Source: Psychrobacillus psychrotolerans (GTDB lineage: Bacteria > Bacillota > Bacilli > Bacillales_A > Planococcaceae). From it: a DNA stretch of 64,000 nucleotides. The stretch lies in contig NZ_FOXU01000003.1 in NCBI RefSeq assembly GCF_900115805.1, positions 124,001 to 188,000 on the forward strand, in the 5' to 3' direction. Positions 33,943 to 42,084 of this stretch are shown in pieces. The notes below the pieces were generated by a model. It did no database searches and had not been told where the DNA came from. It saw nothing but the letters and a program-made list of their open reading frames with translations. The stretch's first letter is position 1; every line of letters begins with the position of its first letter. A program made the position numbers and the translations under genes.

Positions 33943-35847
33943 ATGAAAAGGTTTCTTGTTTCTATTATATTAGTATTAATCTCTCTCTCTTTTGGGCTAG
34001 TAGCGGAAGCAAAGTCCTATGCCATTGAAAGGGTACATATAAAATCTTGGATTCAGCCAAACGGAGATCTTTTAGTAAATGAAGTGTTTACATACAATTT
34101 TAAAGGGGCATTTTTTAATTTACGTCGTTCTTTCCCTGAAGATCACGGAAAAAACGTAGAGGAATTTTATGCGTATAAGCTTGGTCAAGTAAACTTGGAA
34201 CCTGGGTTTATAGAACAGTCTTTGATGACACCCTTGGAAGTGACTCAAGAAAAGGGAACATTCTATTCGGGAATAGATCTTCGTGATCAACAAGTATCAT
34301 TTTTGTATGCCTATACACTTAAAAATGCTGTCACTGCTTACGACAATTATAATGAGCTGGATATTGTTTACTTTGAAGATGGAGAGGCACATGATCAGGA
34401 TTACTTTAATGTAACGATTGATTATATTTTACCGGAAACAGTTGAAACGAATAAGTTTGAAGGTGTTTTGTATAATAAAGTAAAAGGGTTAACGGAAAAA
34501 AATACTTTTGGGATTCGGTTTTATAGTCATATGTCAAGAGCCTATACTGAAACGAAAACTAGTTTAATATTTCCAGCTGACCAGATTTCGCTAACCGAAA
34601 AATCTAAAGCATCGATATCTTACAAAGACGCATTGACATATGAAATAGATGAACAAAAAAAGTGGAATAAAAGAATCTCCTACATGGATAAAATTTTCTC
34701 CTTCATACCGAAAGTGACCTTTGGAATTCTAATCATTATTGTGAGCTTTCTCTTATTCTTACCACAAAGACATTTTTGGAGAAAAGGAAGTAGCGATGAA
34801 GTTTTAAGTACAGATATATTATATTTATTTTTTGTAGATAAATGTGGGAAAACCCATCCAAAAGCTTTCCTTGCAGGTCTTTTTTCATTAGTAGAAAAAG
34901 GGGCAGTTAAGGTAAAACTAGCAAAGTCTGCTCTTCGTTTTAAAGATGATCCAAAAGCTCCTGAAGAAACGCTAGATTTCAGGCTTACAAAAGGGGAAAC
35001 AGCAACTGCTATATTTGAAAAACAAATGATTAGTTGGCTTTTTGTCACTAGAAGTGGATCTAGGAAGTGGGCATTTCATTTACATGATGCTGCAGGGGCC
35101 GCGAGGGATAATAAGAACTCAAAATACTTTCATACTAAAGTAAAAAACTTTAAAAAGAAACAAGCAGAGTGGCATCATTTAGTAGAAAAAGAGCTAGAAG
35201 AGGCGCGAGCTATTAATAGTAGAATTCCATTGCTAATTATCACTTTAGCTACACTAATAGTTTCAATAATTACTATGTTGGCATATTACGCTAATGTACA
35301 AAGCAATTTAGCCATTGCTTGTATTGGAGTATTTACGATTATTTTCTTAGTCATACTATGGATAAAGAAACGTTCCACATTATTTTTCAGTATATATATT
35401 GTACTGTTGTTTTTCTTTTCCCTATCCATTGGCAATGAAGATGCAGTCAATTCAATCATTGGGTTACTGCTATTGTTTATTATGTTTTACCTGGCATTAC
35501 CAAAGTATATTCTTTCGATGAATGCTGTGCGAGCAAAAGATGCAGTACGATTCTATAGAAAAGAGTTAAAGAATGGCATACCAACTAATTTGAATGAAAT
35601 CGAACAAGAAAAATGGCTAGTTAGAGCTTATTTACTAGGCAGAAAAAATATTGCTATTCCAGTTGAGAAATTTACTATTCCCCTTGCTACAGTGTTACTC
35701 GCAAGTACAGATCCTATAGACTTTGTTAGAAAGTCTTGGTGGTGGACCAAAGATTCGACGTCCTCTTCTGATGGCGGATTTTCTGGAGGAGATTCGTCCG
35801 GAGGGGGAGGAGATAGTGGTGGCGGTGGTGGAGCAGGAGCTGACTGA
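33943..35847 (+). CDS. DUF2207 family membrane protein
   Basis: 634 residues. Signal peptide (1-24, ending VAEAKS), an extracellular beta-rich DUF2207 domain (to ~240; HIKSWIQPNGDLLVNEVFTY), a TM segment (~255-275), a cytoplasmic region with PKAFLAGLFSLVEKGAVKVK, two or more further TM segments (~430-530), and a Gly/Ser-rich tail (SGGDSSGGGGDSGGGGGAGAD-like; last ~25 residues). The family is of unknown function; Gly-rich tails are common in it. A sigma-W-type promoter suggests a role in envelope stress. ATG chosen over the overlapping TTG. Confidence 0.83.
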   Translation: MKRFLVSIILVLISLSFGLVAEAKSYAIERVHIKSWIQPNGDLLVNEVFTYNFKGAFFNLRRSFPEDHGKNVEEFYAYKLGQVNLEPGFIEQSLMTPLEVTQEKGTFYSGIDLRDQQVSFLYAYTLKNAVTAYDNYNELDIVYFEDGEAHDQDYFNVTIDYILPETVETNKFEGVLYNKVKGLTEKNTFGIRFYSHMSRAYTETKTSLIFPADQISLTEKSKASISYKDALTYEIDEQKKWNKRISYMDKIFSFIPKVTFGILIIIVSFLLFLPQRHFWRKGSSDEVLSTDILYLFFVDKCGKTHPKAFLAGLFSLVEKGAVKVKLAKSALRFKDDPKAPEETLDFRLTKGETATAIFEKQMISWLFVTRSGSRKWAFHLHDAAGAARDNKNSKYFHTKVKNFKKKQAEWHHLVEKELEEARAINSRIPLLIITLATLIVSIITMLAYYANVQSNLAIACIGVFTIIFLVILWIKKRSTLFFSIYIVLLFFFSLSIGNEDAVNSIIGLLLLFIMFYLALPKYILSMNAVRAKDAVRFYRKELKNGIPTNLNEIEQEKWLVRAYLLGRKNIAIPVEKFTIPLATVLLASTDPIDFVRKSWWWTKDSTSSSDGGFSGGDSSGGGGDSGGGGGAGAD

Positions 35848-35860
35848 GGTGTTTTAAATT

Positions 35861-35889
35861 TTGAAAATGCCATTAATTTAGAATATAAT
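35861..35889 (+). promoter_or_regulatory. Sigma-A promoter of ysdC
   Basis: TTGAAA and a perfect TATAAT separated by 17 bp, 32 bp before the gene. Confidence 0.75.
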
Positions 35890-35921
35890 TAAATGGTACA
35901 TATATTTAGGAGGTCGAAATA

Positions 35922-37010
35922 ATGCCGAAGCTAGATGAAACATTAACGATGTTAAAAGATTTAACAGATGCAAAAGGAATTCCTGGTAATGAGCGTGAAC
36001 CAAGAGAAGTGATGGAAAAATATATCGCGCCTTTCGCAGATAAAATTGAATACGATAATTTAGGCAGTCTTATTGCAGAAAAAGTTGGAGATCCGAATGG
36101 TCCTAAGATAATGGTAGCAGGACATTTAGATGAAGTAGGATTTATGATCTCCAAGATTGATGACAAAGGATTCTTGAGTTTCCAAACAGTAGGTGGTTGG
36201 TGGTCTCAAGTTATGCTAGCGCAACGAGTAACAATTGTAACGCGTAAAGGGGATACAATTACTGGTATTATTGGCTCAAAACCTCCTCATATACTATCTC
36301 CAGAAGCTCGTAAAAAAGCAGCTGACGTAAAAGATATGTTCATTGATATAGGTGCATCTTCTAAAGAAGAAGCAATGGAATGGGGCGTATTACCAGGAGA
36401 TATGGTAGTTCCTTATTTTGAGTTTTCAGTCATGAACAACGAAAAACTTCTTTTAGCAAAGGCTTGGGATAATCGTATTGGCTGTGCAATTGCAATCGAT
36501 GTATTAAAAGCACTGAAAGATGAAAAACATCCAAACATCGTTTATGGAGTAGGAAATGTCCAAGAAGAGGTTGGCCTTCGAGGAGCGAAAACAACTACAA
36601 ACAAAATTAAACCAGATATCGGCTTTGCAGTAGATGTAGGTGTAGCTGGAGACACTCCTGGAATTACGGCAAAAGAATCGACAAGCAAAATGGGAGAGGG
36701 TCCTCAAATCGTATTGTTTGATGCATCCATGGTTTCCCACAAAGGGTTACGTGATTTCGTAACGGATACTGCAGATGAGTATAATATACCTTATCAATTT
36801 GAAACGATTCCAGGTGGAGGAACTGATGCAGGTTCTATGCATATTTCTGTAAATGGTGTTCCTTCTCTAGCGATTGGAGTTGCTACTCGCTATATACACT
36901 CTCATGCAGGAATCTTGCACAGAGATGATTATGAAAATACAGTAAAACTAATCGTTGAAGTTATAAAAAAATTAGATCGCGATGCAGTAAACAAAATAAC
37001 TTTCGATTAA
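35922..37010 (+). CDS. ysdC: M42 family metallopeptidase (YsdC-like aminopeptidase)
   Basis: 362 residues. Dinuclear metal site residues are visible in [10 protein letters not shown] (His), KAWDNRIGC (Asp), [10 protein letters not shown] (Glu-Glu, base and ligand), AVDVGVAGD (Asp) and [10 protein letters not shown] (His). M42 enzymes form tetrahedral dodecamers that trim peptides from the N-terminus in the cytoplasm. AGGAGGT precedes the ATG; a strong terminator follows. The ysdC-ysdB-ysdA neighbourhood matches B. subtilis. Confidence 0.94.
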   Translation: MPKLDETLTMLKDLTDAKGIPGNEREPREVMEKYIAPFADKIEYDNLGSLIAEKVGDPNGPKIMVAGHLDEVGFMISKIDDKGFLSFQTVGGWWSQVMLAQRVTIVTRKGDTITGIIGSKPPHILSPEARKKAADVKDMFIDIGASSKEEAMEWGVLPGDMVVPYFEFSVMNNEKLLLAKAWDNRIGCAIAIDVLKALKDEKHPNIVYGVGNVQEEVGLRGAKTTTNKIKPDIGFAVDVGVAGDTPGITAKESTSKMGEGPQIVLFDASMVSHKGLRDFVTDTADEYNIPYQFETIPGGGTDAGSMHISVNGVPSLAIGVATRYIHSHAGILHRDDYENTVKLIVEVIKKLDRDAVNKITFD

Positions 37011-37060
37011 ATGTAGGTGTTTATAGGGTAAGGCTGATTCGCAAAATTTTAGGACAAAAT

Positions 37061-37097
37061 GCAAAAAACCTTCTGACAATGTCGGAAGGTTTTTTGC
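37061..37097 (+). terminator. Rho-independent terminator of ysdC
   Basis: GCAAAAAACCTTC / GAAGGTTTTTTGC stem extended by GAC/GTC inside; A and T tracts within the arms make it work on both strands. Confidence 0.9.
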
Positions 37098-37411
37098 GTG
37101 TCTAAAAGAACTGAATTATTAGATGTGAATTAAAATAAGACATTTATTCAACTGTTAAATTAGTGATTTATTACAGAAAATCTTCGATTATATCGAATGA
37201 CACGTAATGATAGTGTATAAAGGAAATAGTAATGAAAATAAACTTTCAATTCAAATAAAATATATGTTATAGTTATGGTAATTTAAACCAATACTGGAGC
37301 GCATTTAAAAGAGATAACCTACATATCTAGCGAGGAGGAGTGGGATATAGCTATTATAGTAAATAATATTAATCCTAGAATAGGGGTTAGAGAATTATGA
37401 CTATATTTTAT
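37098..37411 (+). other. Intergenic region, possible small transcript
   Basis: TTCAAT and TATAGT 17 bp apart (37247-37275) could be a promoter, and GAGGAGGAG at 37332-37340 looks like a strong ribosome site, but no start codon at proper distance opens more than a few codons. With the terminator downstream this could be a small RNA of about 165 nt or the remains of a tiny gene. Confidence 0.35.
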
Positions 37412-37443
37412 AAAAGGCATTCTCTAATTTGAGAATGCCTTTT
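37412..37443 (+). terminator. Rho-independent terminator with no gene upstream
   Basis: A perfect AAAAGGCATTCTC / GAGAATGCCTTTT stem with a 6-nt loop. It lies 400 bp after ysdC, which already has its own terminator. Confidence 0.85.
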
Positions 37444-37543
37444 AATTGAGTGTATCGTAAGTCCAATTTTATAAATTTTGCGCACCACTATGGTGATAAA
37501 TAACCGACGAGCCAATCACAGTCAAAAACTAAGGAGGATGAAA

Positions 37544-38212
37544 ATGGTACATATTCTTTACATAGAAGACGAAATTGATATAGGGAGCTGGGTGAGAAAG
37601 GATTTAACGGAGAGAGGGTATGAGGTGACATGGCTGAAATCTGGGGAGGATGCGGAAAAGTATATTTCACAAGTGGATATGGCTATTTTAGATGTGATGA
37701 TTCCTGGGTTAGATGGTTTTTCTATTGGTAGACGTATGAAAAAAGAAAAGGGAGACCTGCCTATTTTAATGCTTTCTGCGCGAACTGCGGTGGAAGATAA
37801 AATAGAGGGTCTAAATTTTGCAGATGATTATTTAACTAAACCGTTTCATCCGGATGAGCTTGCAGCACGTGTAGAGGTATTGTTACGGAGATACCAAAAG
37901 AATGATGATGTATTAAAGCTTCAGCATTTGATGGTTTATACAAAAGATATGAGAATTGCTGATCAAGAGACGGATGAGGAAATTCAATTAACGGGTAAGC
38001 AGTATCAACTTTTGCAGTTTTTCGTTCGTCATTTAAATCAAATACTAACGAAAGAGCAGTTGTATGAGGGAGTATGGGGAGAGCGTTATATCGAGGGAGA
38101 TAAGACGTTGATGGTGCATATTCGTTATTTACGAGAGAGAATTGAAAGGAACCCAGCAAAACCAACTATCATTGAAACGATTCGTGGAATCGGGTATAGG
38201 GTAAAAATATGA
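37544..38212 (+). CDS. OmpR-family response regulator
   Basis: 222 residues from the ATG 6 bases after AAGGAGG. Receiver domain with Glu8-Asp9 region (LYIEDE) and phospho-acceptor Asp50 (MAILDVMIP), then a winged-helix output domain ending IETIRGIGYRVKI. The loop GLNFADDYLTKPF is shorter than the usual GLDAGADDYLTKPF by a residue or two, without loss of the key Lys. It overlaps the kinase gene by 4 bp. Target is probably the ABC operon just downstream. Confidence 0.9.
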   Translation: MVHILYIEDEIDIGSWVRKDLTERGYEVTWLKSGEDAEKYISQVDMAILDVMIPGLDGFSIGRRMKKEKGDLPILMLSARTAVEDKIEGLNFADDYLTKPFHPDELAARVEVLLRRYQKNDDVLKLQHLMVYTKDMRIADQETDEEIQLTGKQYQLLQFFVRHLNQILTKEQLYEGVWGERYIEGDKTLMVHIRYLRERIERNPAKPTIIETIRGIGYRVKI

Positions 38213-39576
38213 AGCGTTTTTTCCAATCATTATTAGCAAAGTATATGTTCCTTATTTTATTAGCTCTCTTCATTGTTCAAATTTCCTACTTAATTATCGC
38301 GTTATTTGTGTTTGGTATTTCCAAAAATGGAGAGGATCCAATCCAAATGCAAGATATGCTAGTTGAAAGTGAAATTGAGGGGAAATGGCATCAGGAAGCA
38401 AACGCTTTGCAAAACGTTACAAGTGAGTCTATTCAACAGCATTTTGACAATTGGAAACAGCAGCATCCAAAAGCATCGATGTTCTGGGTGGACGGTCAAG
38501 GGACGCTCGCTAACCAAGAAGACGTGATGGAGCAGCTGCCGGCCAAGTGGTCATCTGCATATACAGCTAAATTTATAAAAGAGCATTATGGGGGAGACCC
38601 ATTTACGGTTATTGCGTTTGTCGGGCAAGAAGAAAGCAATGGTTTCGTTGTACTGGAGATGCCGAGGTCCGAGTTTGATCCGCCGCTAGCACATATTTAT
38701 GATCGATATGGAATCATTTTCGTGTTTGGTATTGTTTTTATCATTTTCCTATTTATATTGGTTTCCTTTTTATTCTTTCGTAGTATTAGAAAGCGTTTAT
38801 TACACTTGCAGGAGGCCATGGAAATACGGGACGTGGATGGGCTACCGATCGAGATTGCACTGAAAAAGAAGGACGAAATTGGACAGCTTGAAAAAACGTT
38901 CAATCAAATGGTATGTGAGCTGAGGGAAAGTAAACAGCGAGAACAGCAGGAGGAACAGCTACGTCGAGAGCTGATTGCTAATCTTTCTCATGATTTGCGT
39001 ACCCCTTTAACAAAGGTGAGGGCGCAAACCTATTCTATTGCTAAAGAGAGTTTATCAGAGGATGGTCAAAAAGCGATTAAGTCGTTGGAAGCTTCTGTTG
39101 TGAATATTGACAGGCTAATGGAAAACTTGATGTCGTATACATTGCTCATGGCTAGTAAATATAAATTTGAATCACAGGAAATGGACGTTCTTCGCTACAT
39201 CCGAGAAAGTTTAGCTTTATGGTACCCCGTCTTCGAAAAGGAAGGATTTGAAGTGGAAGTCCATCTGGTTCCATTTGAGCAAAACAAATGGGAGATTGAC
39301 CCGATTTGGTTAGGAAGCATAGTAGATAACTTATTGCAAAATGTGCTTCGCCACGCAAAAAAAGGCGGATATATTTGTGTCAAAACAGAATCTACCAATC
39401 TCTATGATGCAATCGTCATTTTAGACAGAGGAAATGGAATGAAAAACGCATCCAACGAAGCGGGAGCAGGTATCGGCTTGTCCATTGTTGATATGATGGT
39501 CAAGGGCATGAAGCTGGATTGGGATATTGAATCCGGTGAAAAGGGAACAACTATCAAAATAAAGAAATACAAGTGA
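38209..39576 (+). CDS. Sensor histidine kinase
   Basis: 455 residues. TM1 (~13-35), an extracellular domain of about 130 residues with FVVLEMPRSEF, TM2 (~168-192), HAMP (~193-245, RKRLLHLQEAMEIRD), HisKA with His261 (LIANLSHDLRTP) and HATPase with N box (DNLLQNVLRHA) and GAGIGLSIV. The large extracellular part sets it apart from BceS-type intramembrane sensors. It pairs with the overlapping regulator; two stacked terminators close the operon. Confidence 0.9.
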   Translation: MKRFFQSLLAKYMFLILLALFIVQISYLIIALFVFGISKNGEDPIQMQDMLVESEIEGKWHQEANALQNVTSESIQQHFDNWKQQHPKASMFWVDGQGTLANQEDVMEQLPAKWSSAYTAKFIKEHYGGDPFTVIAFVGQEESNGFVVLEMPRSEFDPPLAHIYDRYGIIFVFGIVFIIFLFILVSFLFFRSIRKRLLHLQEAMEIRDVDGLPIEIALKKKDEIGQLEKTFNQMVCELRESKQREQQEEQLRRELIANLSHDLRTPLTKVRAQTYSIAKESLSEDGQKAIKSLEASVVNIDRLMENLMSYTLLMASKYKFESQEMDVLRYIRESLALWYPVFEKEGFEVEVHLVPFEQNKWEIDPIWLGSIVDNLLQNVLRHAKKGGYICVKTESTNLYDAIVILDRGNGMKNASNEAGAGIGLSIVDMMVKGMKLDWDIESGEKGTTIKIKKYK

Positions 39577-39617
39577 AGGTGTATTTGAAAGGTGGGCCTT
39601 TCAAGTACACCTTTTTT
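39576..39617 (+). terminator. Rho-independent terminator of the two-component operon
   Basis: AAGGTGTATTTGAAAGG / CCTTTCAAGTACACCTT, a 17-bp stem with a single G-T pair and a 4-nt loop, followed by TTTTTT. Confidence 0.93.
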
Positions 39618-39621
39618 ATGG

Positions 39622-39648
39622 CCGGGCGTTTTTTTACCCGGTTTTTTT
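39622..39648 (+). terminator. Second tandem terminator
   Basis: CCGGG / CCCGG stem with a T-rich loop and a 7-T run, immediately after the first terminator. Confidence 0.7.
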
Positions 39649-39720
39649 AAACAAAATTTAACCTTACCCCTTACCTAGTTTTAACATTCTATCTCTAACA
39701 TAGATAATGAGGTGAGGGAA

Positions 39721-40632
39721 ATGGAATATGTAGTACAGACAACCAATCTATCCAAACGTTTTGGGAAGGAGAGTGCCGTGATAGGGCTAGATATGAAAAT
39801 ACGTAAAGGAGAAATATACGGATTTTTAGGACCTAATGGAGCGGGGAAGACAACAACCATTCGTATGCTTTTAGGCTTGATGAAAGCTTCGTCTGGAACG
39901 ATTCAAATCTTTGAAAAGGATTTAAATAAAGAAAAAATAAATATTTTAAAAAGAGTGGGTTCCCTAGTAGAGAACCCGTCCTATTATCCGCATTTAACTG
40001 CGTATGAAAATTTAGAGGCATTAAGAAAAATACTAGGCGTTCCTAAAACGAGAATCCATGAGGTATTAGAAATAGTTCGATTGACTGAGGTTGCAAATAA
40101 AAAGGTAAAAGGATTTTCCCTAGGAATGAAGCAGCGATTAGGGATTGCCGCTTCCCTATTAAACAGTCCTGAGTTACTAATCTTAGATGAGCCAACTAAT
40201 GGACTAGATCCATCAGGCATTATAGAAATTCGTAATCTAATCAAACAGCTGCCTGCGGAAACTGGAATGACCATTTTAATCTCCAGTCATTTATTAACAG
40301 AAATCGACCAAATGGCGACGACAGTTGGAATCGTTACGAAAGGGAAAATGATTTATCAGGATTCCATCGAAAGTTTGCGCATGTATGCCCAGCAAAAGGT
40401 TTTATTAAAGGTTAGTGACAGCGAGCAAGCGTGGCGTTCACTATTAGGCAATGGTATAAAAGCAGATTGGGAGGACGGTATTATTTTATTGTCTGAGCAT
40501 TCCGATGGAAAAGTTGCTAAGGCGATCCATACTCTTGTACATGAAGGCTACTCTATTTACCGTGTAGAAGAGGAAAAAAGATCATTGGAAGATATCTTCC
40601 TCCAAATGACCACAAGGGAGAAGGTCATATGA
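39721..40632 (+). CDS. ABC transporter ATPase, bacitracin/lantibiotic-protection type
   Basis: 303 residues. Walker A GPNGAGKTTT, Q-loop region with SLVENPSYYPHLTAYENL (the VENP/VEgP form typical of BcrA/MutF-like immunity ATPases), signature FSLGMKQRLGIA, Walker B LLILDEPTNGLDPSG and an H-loop SSHLL. A C-terminal accessory region (~215-303) is present. Its end overlaps the first permease by 4 bp. It powers a two-permease exporter; export or detachment of a cell-wall-active peptide is inferred from the family and the neighbouring sensor system. Confidence 0.9.
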   Translation: MEYVVQTTNLSKRFGKESAVIGLDMKIRKGEIYGFLGPNGAGKTTTIRMLLGLMKASSGTIQIFEKDLNKEKINILKRVGSLVENPSYYPHLTAYENLEALRKILGVPKTRIHEVLEIVRLTEVANKKVKGFSLGMKQRLGIAASLLNSPELLILDEPTNGLDPSGIIEIRNLIKQLPAETGMTILISSHLLTEIDQMATTVGIVTKGKMIYQDSIESLRMYAQQKVLLKVSDSEQAWRSLLGNGIKADWEDGIILLSEHSDGKVAKAIHTLVHEGYSIYRVEEEKRSLEDIFLQMTTREKVI

Positions 40633-41339
40633 TCGGTAAACTTTTACGGGCAGATTTTTTGAAGATTAAACGAAAAGGACTATGGTTCCTATCATTTTTA
40701 GGTCCCTTCGGAGTTATTGCGCTGCAGATGGTCAACTACGGAGTTCGAAAGGATTATTTGCTAAACCAAAGTGATGATGATTGGGGATATTTTTTAGAAT
40801 ATGTACATTCCTTTACCCCACTAGCACTGGTTTTGGGAATTGCGATTTTAACTTCATTTATGGCAAGTATAGAAAATGAAACGAACGCATGGAAGCAGCT
40901 GATTTCATTGCCTGTTTCCAAAATGAGTGTGTATTTATCGAAATTCATGGTACTTGGTAGCTTGTTATTTGTATCTTCGCTTCTGTTAGGGGTATTTTCT
41001 TTAGGCTATGGCATTCTATTAAACTTAGGAGATCAAATACCTTACTTGGAGTTATTAAAGTATAGCTTCTATCCATACTTAGCAGCGTTGCCTATACTTG
41101 CATTACAGCTCTGGATTGCCTCTGTGAGCCAAAATCAAGGAATTCCGATTACGACAGGGGTATTAGGTGTTATATTTGCGTACTCTGCTTTTATATTACC
41201 TGATTGGATGATTTGGAAGTGGCCTTCTTTAATGAACGAGTGGGATGAACCATTGATCAATGTCATGCTTGGAATCGGAGTAGGCACACTATTGTATATT
41301 GTTGGAATGCTCGACTTTACGAGAAGGGATGTGAAATAA
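40629..41339 (+). CDS. ABC transporter permease (immunity type), first subunit
   Basis: 236 residues with about six TM segments and the N-terminal LRADFLKIKRKGLWFLSFLG found in ABC-2-like lantibiotic-immunity permeases (MutE/EpiE/BcrB group). The loop NETNAWKQLISLPVSKMSVYLSKF is the characteristic coupling region and recurs in the next gene. It overlaps the ATPase gene and ends directly before the second permease. Confidence 0.85.
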   Translation: MIGKLLRADFLKIKRKGLWFLSFLGPFGVIALQMVNYGVRKDYLLNQSDDDWGYFLEYVHSFTPLALVLGIAILTSFMASIENETNAWKQLISLPVSKMSVYLSKFMVLGSLLFVSSLLLGVFSLGYGILLNLGDQIPYLELLKYSFYPYLAALPILALQLWIASVSQNQGIPITTGVLGVIFAYSAFILPDWMIWKWPSLMNEWDEPLINVMLGIGVGTLLYIVGMLDFTRRDVK

Positions 41340-42071
41340 ATGGTATCGATTTTACAATCGGAATGGTTTAAGTTTCGACATTCAAAGATTATGTTCATCA
41401 TCTTGACTGTACCGATTATTGGTATATTCCTTGGATTCACAAGCAGATTTTCTAATGAGGATTTTGAAATCAATGAGTGGTATTTGTCCTTGCTATCTAT
41501 GAATTTAACCTATGCTTTACTATTTTTACCTTTGATAACAGGAGTTTTAGCAAGTGCTATTTGTAGATACGAACATCAGGCAGGTGGGTGGAAACAGCTA
41601 CTGGCATTACCTGTGACAAGAGGAAGGGTATTCATCGCGAAGTATGTATTGTTAATAGTGCTAGTCCTAGTTATGCAAGTATTATTTTTTGTCGCTGTAT
41701 ACATAGTCGGAATGATAAAGGGATTCACTGATCCTTTCCCAATGGTGATTGTTTGGAAAAGCTTAGTTGGAGGATGGGTAGCGACTTTACCATTAATTGC
41801 TTTACAGTTATGGATGTCCATACTGTTCAAGAGCTTTGCAGCGCCATTTGCCATTAATGTGATTCTTACATTGCCTACTATACTTGTCGTAAACTCTGAG
41901 CGTTTTAGTTCTTTCTATCCGTGGGCACAGCCATTTTTAATGATGTATATCGGGGGAGAAACCGGAGATACCTTTTACGTTCCTTGGGTACAATTATTAA
42001 CCGTTGTAGGCGGAAGTTTTATCTTATTTTTTGTCGGAGGGTATTTATATTTTCAAAGGAAAGCAGTTTAA
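41340..42071 (+). CDS. ABC transporter permease (immunity type), second subunit
   Basis: 243 residues, about six TM segments. Its start (LQSEWFKFRHSKIMFIILTV) and the loop YEHQAGGWKQLLALPVTRGRVFIAKY are paralogous to those of the preceding permease, so the two arose by duplication and form the heterodimeric membrane part. Starts on the base after the first permease stop and overlaps neither; the Ere-like gene follows within 15 bp. Confidence 0.85.
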   Translation: MVSILQSEWFKFRHSKIMFIILTVPIIGIFLGFTSRFSNEDFEINEWYLSLLSMNLTYALLFLPLITGVLASAICRYEHQAGGWKQLLALPVTRGRVFIAKYVLLIVLVLVMQVLFFVAVYIVGMIKGFTDPFPMVIVWKSLVGGWVATLPLIALQLWMSILFKSFAAPFAINVILTLPTILVVNSERFSSFYPWAQPFLMMYIGGETGDTFYVPWVQLLTVVGGSFILFFVGGYLYFQRKAV

Positions 42072-42084
42072 GGGGATGATAATA

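Noticed and set aside
34680-35048. Minus-strand open frame within the DUF2207 gene (about 122 codons)
   Set aside because: It is antisense to a clear coding gene and shows no domain or ribosome site; many similar shadow frames exist opposite pfkA, polA, gapB, argF and mutS2.
37340-37366. Tiny frame MGYSYYSK starting at GTG, reminiscent of YjcZ-type spore peptides
   Set aside because: The GTG touches the purine-rich ribosome-like string with no spacing, and the frame stops after 8 codons without the hydrophobic core of that family.
39681-39708. TTAACA-16-GATAAT promoter before the ABC ATPase gene
   Set aside because: The start point would fall after the ribosome-binding site and only a few bases before the start codon, so it would give a nearly leaderless transcript; not accepted without mapping.
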